64,000 nt of DNA. Origin: Lithospermum erythrorhizon (Eukaryota > Streptophyta > Magnoliopsida > Boraginales > Boraginaceae). The stretch spans positions 1 through 64,000 of the forward strand of contig JADFUC010002075.1 of the NCBI GenBank assembly GCA_019722365.1. The letters are read 5' to 3'. A model generated the notes under the pieces. It was given only the letters and a program-made list of their open reading frames with translations. It had not been told where the DNA came from and did no database searches. The position numbers and the translations under genes are program-made. Shown here piece by piece: positions 23,601 through 34,001 of this stretch (the stretch's first letter is position 1; each line of letters starts with the position of its first letter).

Positions 23601-26600
23601 TGGAGGCATCGGAAGACATGCACGAAGAAATGACTTGTTGCTACTTGATTCTGAGAGTTGTAGTCTTGAAAAGATAAATTTACAGGTTGCACCATCTCCA
23701 CGATTAGGTCACACATGTTCCGTGGTAGACGATGTTCTTTATATAATTGGTGGTAGAGCTGATCCAATAAATATACTGAACGACGTATGGGCCTTCAATG
23801 GTGCAGATAATGAATTTAGGCAACTACAATGTTCTGGTGTTGAATTTCCTCCCAGGTAATATCTTTACAATGAAAATATTTACTGTGTTTCTTATGAAAT
23901 GTAGACAAACTTTGGTCCAGATTTCCTTGTCTGAACTTGCTTCTTTTTTTATAATTGAGCTCCTAAAAATTTAACTAGTGAAATTAGTTGTGGAGTATTA
24001 ATTCTGTTGGTCACATGTCAGGCAGAATGTGTGTATTAATTTTTTCTGTTCAGTCTCCTTTATGCATTTATCATTAATTTTTTAGCAGGCATCGGCATGC
24101 AGCAGCAGTTGATGGTTCAGTGATATACATATTTGGTGGTATTCATAATGATGTAATAACTTCATCGTTGTATGCTCTAGACACACAGAACCTGATCTGG
24201 AGTAAGATTTATACTAAGGGAGACGAGCCATGCGCCCGTCACTCTCATACCATGGAGGCATATGGGTCTAAGATATATCTGTTTGGAGGATATAATGGAG
24301 AGAGATCTCTGAATGACCTTTATAGTTTTGATATTCAGACATCTATGTGGAAGAAGGAAGAAACGACAGCTGTTCCAAATGCAAGATTTTCTCACATGAT
24401 GTTCGTCTATAAGAATTACCTCGGAATTCTAGGGGGGTGCCCTATAAATCAAAATCACCAGAACTTGTCGTTACTGGATCTACAGTCTCGTTTGTGGAAG
24501 AATGTCAACTTGAGCTCTCTTAGCAAACAACTTTTTGTTCGAAGTACAGCCAGTGTTATTGGTAATAATTTGATCATAGTTGGTGGTGGTGCAGCTTGTT
24601 ATGCATTTGGGACGAAATTCAGTGAAACTGTCAAAATTAACTTGCTTCCCCTACTAAGATATAGCAACGGATTTGTTACGAGAAAGATCAAAGAGGAACC
24701 TATCATCTTCCAAGAAGAGAGGCCAATACACAAGGAGGACAACTTCCAACATATTGCCAAGAATGTCGAATTTCAGAATTCAGGAACTATTATTGGACAT
24801 CAGATGCTATCTTCCCATTGGGTTCTTCGATTGGGGAAAAAGTATGGAAAAATTGGGAAGGACTTGTTAAAAAAATTTGGGTGGTTAGATCTTTGTAGAA
24901 AGGTGTGGTCAGAGGAAGATGGAATGCACATTTGTTTTCCTGTTACTGACACTTTCTGTTCCATGTACACATACAAAGCTAATAACGTGGGGGATACATT
25001 TACAGGATTAGTTGATAAGTGCACTCTGAAACAGTTTGGCCATGAGGCTCATAATTCTAAAAGCATCTCTTTCTCAATGGCCTTAGAAATGCTAATGGCA
25101 TGTGGTGCAACTAAGGTTGCAGATCAGGTTTGCAAAGTTAGAAAATGTCCAACGTCTCCTTTGACTACGATGAAAGAAGCTGTAGCTTCTTTGGTAAGTG
25201 ATCATGGTCTGCCTATGCAAATCTTAGAGCAGCTGCCATCAAGGTTCGTTTCCTACTTCTTTTTCACTCTTAGTGGTGCTTCCATGATTGCGACTAAAGT
25301 TTTTTTTTCACAATAATTTTTAATACACATGATCAAGTAATATCTGAACAACACCATGACCATGTATTTCTCACAACCAGCTTGATAGTATGTTGTGGAT
25401 TAACATCTCGCTATCTTAGGTGGGAGCGGCTGGGCGATATTATTGTGCTTCCAGTGACATCATTTAGAGATCCCACATGGGACTCGGTTAATGGGGAACT
25501 ATGGCCCATTGTTGCAAGGGCACTTGGAACTCGCCGCCTTGCTCGCCAAGTAAGTTATTTTAAGAATATCAGTATCTTTTGCTACTTTATTAACATATTC
25601 ATAGTTCTCTCAGAAATGTTACAGGAAAAAAAATCAGTGGAGTACCTTCATATTACTTTCCTGAACATTATTAGTTAAGGTCTCTATATTGTAAGATGTA
25701 ACTAGTTAGTGAACACTAATTTTATGTAGTATATTGATTTTTCTTGAAAATATCATGCCATAATGTGAATGCTTACTTGTGTTGATCTGCTATTTCTTGA
25801 TAATTCCAAGGGCCGAGTTGCAACAACAGGAACAAGGGACAGTACATTGGAGATGCTTGTCGGAGATGATGGCTGGGTTGAGCATCGTGAAAATGGAATT
25901 TTATATTCTTTTGACTCTACAAAATGCATGTTTTCCTGGGGTAATCTATCTGAGAAGATTAGGATGGGGAGTCTTGACTGCAAAGATGAAGTCATTGTTG
26001 ATTTATTTGCCGGCATTGGATATTTTGTATTGCCATTCTTGGTGAGGTATGGTGTTCACTTTCCTTCTCACTTCTGAATTTTTTTAACTGTGTGCTACCT
26101 TTTTTCCCTTTTGGTTGTTACATATTTTTTCGTTACATGGAAGTTGTGCATCTTAACACTAAACATATGACTCAGCATTCTGAATGATTTGGATTCAAAA
26201 AATGTTTCCTTTTCCCTTTTTCTGCGTCCCCTAACCTGGACCCTTTGGAAAGTGCAGTAAACAATTTAATACCATTTGCAATATTTTCACAGCATATACT
26301 GGGTGTGGTAGATTATAATATGGCAAGATCTACTGATTATTAATACTCACTGGGCTTAAGTAATCATGTTATTTATTTTTTGTTTTATCTTTCTAGCTAT
26401 GTGAATTGTTTCTTTTACATTCATGATATATTACCTTAATTGCAATTTGATGACCGACCTAGATTCTATATAAATACTACTTTTGTCCCTAAAAGATTGT
26501 CACATTTTAATTTTAATGAGTTGATTTTTTTTTTTAAATTTTGAGGTCAAATAATTTTTAATGTGTTATATATTTGTTTGAAAAAAATATACCAATATGC

Positions 26601-29329
26601 AGTATTTTCAAGATACTTCGCTATTAATTTGATAATTTTGATTTAAATAAAAGTTTTTTATATCAATCAAGATTGTAAAGTTTGTTAATCTTTAACCATG
26701 AAAAAGACAAATGTGGCAATTATTTAGGGATGGAGGTAGTATTAAGGTAAATGCTCGAGTTAGTTTGAATGGTGTTCAGGGATTTTATATCTTTTAGTCG
26801 GCGTCCAATATATTTTGGTTATTTGCGGGCATCTAAAAATTCCTGTTAGATAATGTCTTGAATCAAGGTTACTAGGAGGCTAAGAATACCAAGATTATTT
26901 GGTTTATGTCTTGAATCAAGGTTACTAGGAGGCCAAGAATACCAAGATTATTTGATGATCAAGAAAACTTGTTGCCCAAGGTTTAGATGACTTGATAATC
27001 AAGTATTTGGCCTATAAATATTCTACACACTCTATTTGAGTCATCAATTCTAAAATCTGATTGTGTAGGCTATTGAATAGAGAATTAAAGTTCTTGAATA
27101 ATTTAAGTCTTGTTATTCTATTCTTCTGAATAGTATAGACTGAGTTGTATTCGTTGTTTCTCTGTTCATCTGAATATTGTGCTACGCAAGTCTGAAAGTA
27201 TAGTCTAGGTTATTCTATACGTGTGAGAACATAGTTTGCTCATCTGAGAGCTAGTTTTAGCTCAAGTCTGTAATCTGTTCCTCTATTATTAGGGATATCA
27301 GGTTAAATTTCTATCTCTTTATTTTCAATACTTTACTTAATTCCTTGTCTTAGAATTCGCAACTGTCTGCTATAGCAAATTTGCTTCTGCCGTTATAACA
27401 ATTCCAATAAAGCATATTAGAATTTGGAGGTGTAATAGTAGTTCTTCTGTGATATATCTGGGTAAGTAGTCTGTTAATTACTTGCTCCCTAAAAGTAATT
27501 TGCATCACTTGGTTATGATGAAATCCTAAATAATTACTGAGTACTTACTTGGGTGTGTGGAAAATGCCCTAGAACATGTTTGTACTTGATCTTCAGTGGA
27601 TGATCTCAGAACATAACGAAGAACTTGGATCCGGAAATCATGGACCTGTTACACCAACTTTTGATTTGATGTTTGCACTGAAACTAATATTGTATCCATT
27701 CAGTTATTTGTCAATCTTTCTAAAGCTAATGTGAATGAATTTAACCAGGGCGGGCGCAAAAAGGGTTTATGCTTGTGAGTGGAATCCATATGCAGTTGAA
27801 GCACTCCGCCGTAATCTACAAGCTAACTTTGTGGGTGATCGCTGCATTATACTTGAAGGGGATAACCGGATTAATGCTCCTAGAGTATGTAAAGCTTCAT
27901 TTTGTATATTTTGTCTGCTAATTTTGTGAAATATGTTCCCATACTAGGCTCTATATTTAAAACTGAGATGCAAAATTTTCTTCGGTTCACAATTCTGTTT
28001 TCTTTTCTGAAGCATACCCACCCTTATCCGTTACAACTTTTGAGAGAATAAGTGAAGTAGATGTACATGAAGCAGCACATTTGTTTCAAACTAAACCTCA
28101 ACCATCAGATAATGCGAACTTTCAAGTTTCACAAGTGGTATAATCTTACAACTACATATAATGCATGTTGTCTTGGCATGCTATGAATCGTCTTATATTA
28201 CTCACCATAATCATATTTTACTGGCAGGCTGTAGTTGCGTGATTTCCAATTCAAATTGACTTTGATGTTTGATGTTCAAGCTGATCCTACCACTCAGATT
28301 TATTTTCTTTACTGAACCCTGCAAATTAGTCTCAAGAACTGCAATTAAATCTTTTGTTCTTTGTACTAAAGATTCACTTCTTTAATTCAGGGAATCGCTG
28401 ACAGAGTGTGTCTTGGACTTCTACCAACTAGTGAGGGTAGCTGGGTAACTGGTGTTAGAGCCCTAAGGTGCATTTTCTCTCTTAATTTTATATCCGGAGC
28501 ATTTTTGCTGTACTAAGATATGCTAATTCCATCACTTAAAGTAGGGATAAGATTGGCATTTAAGAAAATATCTGGATTTGTGAAAAATGTATATCATTAG
28601 CCTTTTTAGATATGTGTCATATCCTTCTATATTTGAAGGTATATTGATATTAGGGAAATGATTTTCCCACTCCCCTTGTTGATAGTTATTATCCACTCGT
28701 GTGAAAGTGGATCCAAAATAACAAAGAGCTACACTATAAAAAAGTGAGTGATGGATCATTGCCCATAATTTCTGAACTGGAATATGATTCTCTGTTGCTG
28801 ATGATCATCAAGTAGTCAAAAGTTCTGGGGCAGGATTGAAATCTTCCTTCCTAAAGCTTCTGTTATTTCAGTTTTATACATTCCACTAAAACTTTGTCCC
28901 GTTCTCCTCCAAATTTGAATCTTTATGTATTGTTTCCTCATTGTAATTTCTTGTTCCACTACTATTGTGGGAACTGTGTTGCATTTCATCTATTTCACCT
29001 TTTCAATTTAAAAACAAATGCAGTGACAAAGGTGGTATTCTGCATATTCATGACAATGTGAAGGACTCAGACGAGACAACTTGGACAGAACATGTCGTAA
29101 ACTCAATTCTTGAGATTTCTAAATCTGAAGGTACATAAATATAGAGCTGCATTAAGAGATCTAAAACATCTAAAGTTTATTTGGACCTTTCCTTGTTAAT
29201 GTACTGAGGGTACATGTACTTATCTCAGGTCACAACTGGGAAGTTTCTATGGAGCATATTGAAAGAGTGAAGTGGTATGCTCCTCATATTCGACACCTTG
29301 TTGCTGATGTGAGGTGCAAAAAGGTCTAA
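20629..29329 (+). CDS. TYW2/3/4: tRNA wybutosine-synthesizing protein 2/3/4 (TYW3-Kelch-TYW2 fusion), nine exons
   Basis: A fused enzyme of wybutosine synthesis, the tricyclic base 3' of the anticodon of tRNA-Phe. Exons by GT-AG junctions: 20629-21382, 23456-23855, 24089-25243, 25420-25549, 25811-26046, 27749-27884, 28391-28467, 29024-29130, 29229-29329. They join in phase into 1031 codons plus TAA. Residues 1 to about 220 are TYW3-like (methyltransferase step), with 'DKSPKG' at 20 and 'SSCSGR' at 48. Residues about 285-565 form six Kelch blades ('FGGFGG', 'IGGRAD', 'FGGIHND', 'FGGYNGE', 'LGGCPIN', 'VGGGAA'), the TYW4-related part. Residues about 629-1031 are the TYW2 aminocarboxypropyl transferase with SAM motif 'DLFAGIGYF' near 878, 'CEWNP', 'GDNR' and 'LLPTSEGSW'. 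The known plant protein is about 1000 residues. The first in-frame ATG is used. One oddity is 'HIHDNVKD', where I recall HGNVKD in Arabidopsis. Confidence 0.95.
22190..22444. mobile_element. Stowaway MITE in intron 1 of the TYW gene
   Basis: The left end 'ctgcctccattcc' after a TA pairs with the right end 'ggatggaggtaa' before a TA. This is the TA target and CTCCCTCC-type terminal repeat of Stowaway (Tc1/mariner-related) elements. The interior 'aattttgatttaaata' and 'gcaaagtttgttaa' are shared with the copy in intron 5. Non-coding; it would need a mariner transposase in trans. Confidence 0.8.
26477..26739. mobile_element. Stowaway MITE in intron 5 of the TYW gene
   Basis: Starts 'ctacttttgtccctaaaa' after TA (26475-26476) and ends 'ttagggatggaggtag' before TA (26740-26741). 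Subterminal 'agattgtcacattt' pairs with 'aaatgtggcaatt'. Same family as the intron 1 copy but better preserved, since the terminal pairing extends over about 35 bp. Confidence 0.85.
26844..27400 (+). mobile_element. Solo LTR (Ty1-copia type) in intron 5 of the TYW gene
   Basis: A 557-bp element starts TGTTAG and ends TAACA, flanked by the perfect 5-bp direct repeat ATTCC at 26839-26843 and 27401-27405. It carries a TATA box ('cctataaata', 27011-27020) and no internal region, so it is a solo LTR left by LTR-LTR recombination. Direction is set by the TG start, CA end and TATA position. Within it a 53-bp unit starting 'tgtcttgaatcaagg' is duplicated in tandem (26854-26906 and 26907-26959). The family is inferred from LTR style, because no internal sequence is present. 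Confidence 0.9.
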
Positions 29330-30017
29330 ATTTCAGGTTTCCTCCCTAACTTCCAACTTAAAAGGCATTACTACTCCGAGGGAATCAATATTACTGATGC
29401 AGCTGGACTGCAGGTAAAACACACAAACCATGGCGCCAAGATGATTTAGCAATTTCATAGGTGGCCTTTATTTGCCAGCATTGCCGATTCCTATAATAGA
29501 AAAAGTTATTCCTGCAAAGCCCCCGGTTCTTGGTCTATATGAAATAGCCTTCAGGACATTCAAAAATTTTGTTGTTGCCTTGTCATGGCAATTTTGTAAA
29601 TGTTTTCCCTCCAACCACTAACACATGATGATCTCTTACAGTCTCCGTCCTAGAGATAAATTATTGTATTTGTACTATATTTTTGTCTAGATTTCAAACT
29701 TCAATCATTTGATTTTCCCCTCCACTGACCAAAAGTTTGCTTACATAGCACAACATTGTTCCATCAATTTTTTGTTTTCTATCTTGGGATGACATTTTTG
29801 TTAAACTGGCAATGCCTGCATAAGTCTGTTTGGAAGGAGGCATGTACACCTCCAGGGTTGATTTTGTGAGGAAGCTTGCTGGAAACATCATCACTAGTTC
29901 ACTACAATGCATTGTTTTAGCGAAATGTGCAGTTGGATATGATGAAGAAGGCGGTAATAGACCAAGAGTTCATACAAGTACCATTATTTCATGTTACCGA
30001 AACAGTAAAAAAAAAAT
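29330..30017 (+). other. 3' flank of the TYW gene
   Basis: Holds the 3' untranslated region and intergenic DNA. A fragment near 29640 ('gtctccgtcctagagataaa') resembles one end of a Stowaway MITE, but no partner end is visible. No other gene is seen. Confidence 0.45.
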
Positions 30018-30135
30018 TGTGAAATAACTATTTTACCCCTAAATGAAACTTCCTCAAACACTACACTTACATATAGGGGGGCTAAAATAGTACTCGCATC
30101 CTTTTTGGGGTAGTGTTTTGGTGTGAATTTAGCAC
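30018..30135. mobile_element. Fold-back MITE copy downstream of the TYW gene
   Basis: Carries the family interior 'aaatgaaacttcctcaaaca', 'ctattttacccct' and 'ataggggggctaaaatag', and ends in 'tagtgttttggtgtg', matching the terminal repeats of the copies at 19.8-20.2 kb. The left terminal repeat is lost or worn. Confidence 0.75.
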
Positions 30136-31051
30136 CCGTGCTCCTGGCGTCCATTCTAACATTTCCATTATGCATAGTTTGAGCCATTTAGAATAGGTGG
30201 TCGAGTAATGGAGCAACCTTCCTTAAGATTCTCCATCATGTTCAACTAGTTCGACCCCCAAGAGATAATCACATTTAGGACATGTTGTAAAGTAATGGAG
30301 CAAGCTTCATTAAGATTATGCATCATGTTCATCTAATTAGATCGTCAGGATAATGTGATACCAATTGAAATATTGATTTAATTTAAATATGTAAATACAA
30401 ATAGTTACGTTCTTATCAATTTATATTGGTGCATAACTTTCGGCTTGTTAAAGGATTGCTAAGAAAAAGCGATGGATGAGGCAAACACAATTGTTGGCCC
30501 TTATCGCGCGCAAATGCGGAGAGCCAGGCTGCTGTTGAAACTTATTTTATATAGCGAGACTATTATAACCAATGACTTATTTGAATGATAATTTTTTAGA
30601 ATCACTTTTTACAAATTAACGGTTGGACACCAAAACCACTTAGTAAAATAATTTGTGACCTCTTATTTTTGCTATTTTTCAGTGTTTGACTTATATAAGT
30701 TTGAACCGTGAATGTATGACTCTCACGTTTATTATGAATAACTCAATTTACACAAATGTAAATGACACACAAATGTGAATGCTTTAGATAGAAAGCTCTA
30801 GTACTTCACGTAACATTAAGAGTGTCTTTGCACCAAGTCAAGTCCTATTTACGTAAATGTTCAACTATTGCTTAAAAAGTCCTTGATAAACACAAACACT
30901 TCACTCGAGTTGATCACCTCGATCTTGGATACTCATCATCAGTCCATAACATACATTGATCTTATCTCGAACTCCTGAGATAATCTTATCTGATTCATGA
31001 GTGACGTTAAGTAGAAGCTTATTCGAAGAAGATTTCTACTCGAAATGGAGC
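30136..31051. other. No gene recognised
   Basis: Two diverged copies of a phrase 'gtaatggagcaa(c/g)cttc(c/a)ttaagatt' occur near 30206 and 30293. A 'tgataccaattg' near 30350 is discussed among rejected signals. The rest is AT-rich and does not code. Confidence 0.4.
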
Positions 31052-31928
31052 TATAACGCATAGAAAGATTTTATTATTTATAATGTCCACCAATACAATA
31101 AAATTCCTTTGGGGAAATCTATCTAGGTACAAAGAATATTTATCAAATCGATTGAGGTTTGACTATCAATATATTGTTCTCTAAACGGAATCTTGTTGCT
31201 TAAGATCTTTAGTTGGACGTGCCCGTCTTGGACTTGAATCACAGACTTGAGTCTTGAATTTGGACTTGGACTTAGGTTTGGTAAATTTATTGCGGACCGT
31301 TATTTGTTCCTGAGTTGGGTTCAGATTTGTGCTTGGACCGATATATGATCCTAAGCTGGATATGAGTCTGGACCTGTATGATCCTAGGATAGACTGGATA
31401 GAAGACTTAGTCTTGGACTTGGTCTTTGACTTGGATATGGTTCGAGCCGGGGTGCCTTAGTAGCTTTGTTCCCATATGGCTGTATGGACTTAATCTTGGT
31501 CTTTGGACTTGAGTCGTGGAACTTGGACTTGCGTTGGATATGTGTGGGTGCCTTAGCGGCTTGATCGATACAACTAGGCGAGTTCAGTGCTTAGAAGCTG
31601 TCGTGATCTTGGGTGCTATCCGATTGTGGATATGTTTATCTTTGTGTGAAGAGAGTGCCTTAGCAGCTTACTCCGTGTTTCTTGACAGATAGACAGGGAC
31701 TATGCATCTTATATCCTGCCTTGATTTTACTACAGGACACTTTGTGGCTTAATCTTGTAGTGATTTGATTTGTGAGACCTACTTGATCAGGTTCTCATCA
31801 GTTTTTGGATGTTGATCTTGAAATTACTGCGTTTATGCAGTAATTCAACCCAACTCTTAATATTAGGCACCTATTTTGGTTTTGGAGTTGAAGATTTTTG
31901 TGTTCTTCCTTTATGTTCCTCAATTTGA
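31052..31928 (-). repeat. Truncated LTR of gypsy element 2 family
   Basis: Matches 49468-50345 in order and orientation: 'tttattatttataatgt', 'ccaatacaataaaa', 'gaaatctatctag(g/a)tac', 'attgttctctaaacgga', the 'cttggacttgaatc' run, 'gagccggggtgccttag' and 'ttttggagttgaagattttt'. Only the downstream (R-U5) part of the LTR is present. The U3 part with the TATA box is missing, and at 31929 the sequence changes abruptly to copia A integrase-region sequence. Confidence 0.85.
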
Positions 31929-31929
31929 A

Positions 31930-33338
31930 ACACTTTTATTTAAGTTGGGCCAGTAGTAACCAAGCTGTTTCCTTTGGATATCCTATGAAATAGCATTTAT
32001 CATATTTGGGCCCACGTTTATCCTTTGTTAATCTCTTAACATAAGCCGCCTTAAAATCACGAGAAAACCTAACTTGGAAATCTTTTAAACCCGCAGTTCA
32101 TAGGGAGTTTTCTCTGTGACTTTCATTGGACATACATTTTAAGGTAAGAGATATCGCTTAGAAGTGCATATCCCAAAAATTAACCCGGTAGATCGGTTAG
32201 GCTTTCATCATAGATCGAACCACTTATCAAGAAGGGTTAGATTTCTCCTTTCAGACAAACGCCATTATGATGTGGCGTTCTTCTTCAGGTGAGTTGTGAA
32301 GCAATACCACACTCTCCCAAGATGAGTATTGAACTTCGTGACTCAAATATTCTCCACACTCTGAACCGGAGAATCTTTATTGTCTTGTTCAATTGGTTTT
32401 GTACTTCATTTTGGAACTCATGAATTTCTCAAAGGACTTCGTATTTGTGTCTCATCGGATACAAAACCATATCTCTTTTATGTCGTGATAAAATGTAATA
32501 TGAAGCTAGTTATAGCCTCCTCTTGCAAATGTGTGTTCATTGGCCACGTAAATCAATGTGTATGATCCCCAATAATGCCCTTTCATTGAATCCCGGTGAA
32601 AGGAGTGCTTTAGTCATTTGCCGAAGGCAAGATTCACACTTATCAAATCGATTCATGTCGAAACCTTGAGTAATATCCCGGTAGTGGAGTTTCTTGATTC
32701 GGTTCTCGTTAATATGATGTCTGCCAATGCCATAGGTATGTTTGGTTTAAGTCATTAGACTTATTCCGTTTAAGTTTATGTTATGCGACTCAATAATCAT
32801 GTCACAAAGCGAATAGACCATTTTGAAGGGAGGGGTACCAAATACTACCATTAGTTGGTGATCGTAAATTTATTGGGATACATTGAAGAGAAAATATGCG
32901 TATTCAAAAGCAGAAGCGAAATAATATTCCATAAGTGCAGTACATAAATAAGCAGGAAATAAGTTCAAAACAAGGCCCGTGGGCAAATATAAAGCGATGG
33001 ATCTTCTTGAGGGCCTTGACTTTCGCTTAATTTCATGCGTAGATCCATTTCCCTCTTTTCGAGTATTCTACTTGACTTGAGTTCTGCATATTATGACAAA
33101 TATGAGAATCCTGACCTTACGGTGTCTAGCACCCACAGTAAATTAGAAGTTGTAAAAACTTCAATAACATACATATCTGTAGGTTGGTGGGTCGTGAGAC
33201 CATTAGCACCACTCATCTGTGAACTTAACTGGCTCGACTTCCGGTGACCTAGGTTCCGCAATAATGACATTGTCATCCTTCTTAGTGTTCCACGTCAACA
33301 GCTGGGATTACTCGAACCCTTGGCTTTCTTCGGTAAAC
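31930..33338 (-). pseudogene. Copia A pol remnant (protease, pre-integrase, integrase)
   Basis: Minus-strand Ty1-copia pol in pieces. 'WVLDT' of the aspartic protease lies near 33140 with its active-site glycine lost. The pre-integrase segment reads 'ALF' to 'KPNIPMAL'-like fragments near 32870-32700. The integrase core 'FQNEVQNQLNKTIKILR' lies near 32430-32380. The linker 'KCYFIGYPKETAWYY' type segment is near 32010-31960. Stops and shifts are frequent. It ends at 31929, before the reverse transcriptase. The closely related copia B at the window end keeps the same order. Confidence 0.85.
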
Positions 33339-34001
33339 TTACGCTTCTTCTTGAATTTCTTCTTGGTTTTGGACCACCAAAGCCGAGAAGGTAAGTTTAG
33401 TCTTTTCAGTCGTCTCAGCATTCGTGATCATCTTATGCAGTTCGTTTAGAGACAACTCAAACTTGTGCATATTGAAGTTCATGACAAACTGAGAGAATTT
33501 GTCTGGAAGAGACTTTAGGATGAGATCCACAACCAGTTCTTGAGAGACAACGGTGCCGAACATTAGTCGTCGGCCGAGCCGTTTTAATGATATGAGGGCT
33601 TGCGGCATATCCGTTCCGGCTGTTGTCCACGAGAGGACAAACAGTGTCATATCTCTCGTTTTCTAGCTTCCTTTTCGGAATAATTCCTCAAGTTGTGGGT
33701 ATATGTCATATCTTTCTTACCTTTTTTCATATTGAATTTGGAATGAAGGTTCCATATTGTAGCGTGAGATATTAGACATCAACGACATCGGACTTGTGCT
33801 TTTGTGGGATCCCTTTTCCCGATGGGAGGCACTATCATTAGGTTTCGGAGGAACCTTATTGTTCAGCACGTATTCAGTTCTCTCTTGCTTGAGAATGATT
33901 CTCAAGTTTCGAGACCACTCGTCAAAATTCGAGTTATTCAGCTTGCACTTTTCAAGTGTTGAGCGAAGCGAGTTCTTAGGAGTAGTAGTAGTGGTAGCCA
34001 T
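33339..34001 (-). pseudogene. Copia A gag remnant (UBN2-type)
   Basis: Starts at the ATG whose complement is 33999-34001, giving 'MATTTTTPKNSLRSTLEKCKLNN', here quoted only in part: 'NNSNFDEWSRNLRIILKQE' is the gag N-terminal motif. After a shift near 33720-33650, 'ELVVDLILKSLPDKFSQF' and 'NMHKFELSLNELHKM' continue the UBN2 core to 33339. It is the particle protein of the element and is non-functional because of at least one frameshift and an internal stop. The ATG context 'gaattataatggctacc' is shared with copia B (61768). Confidence 0.88.

Noticed and set aside
29640..29720. A third Stowaway copy downstream of the TYW gene
   Set aside because: One end resembles the family, but no partner end or TA pair was found.
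30345..30365. Primer-binding-site-like 'tggtatca' on the minus strand
   Set aside because: Only eight bases match, and no LTR end or internal region of an element could be placed next to it.
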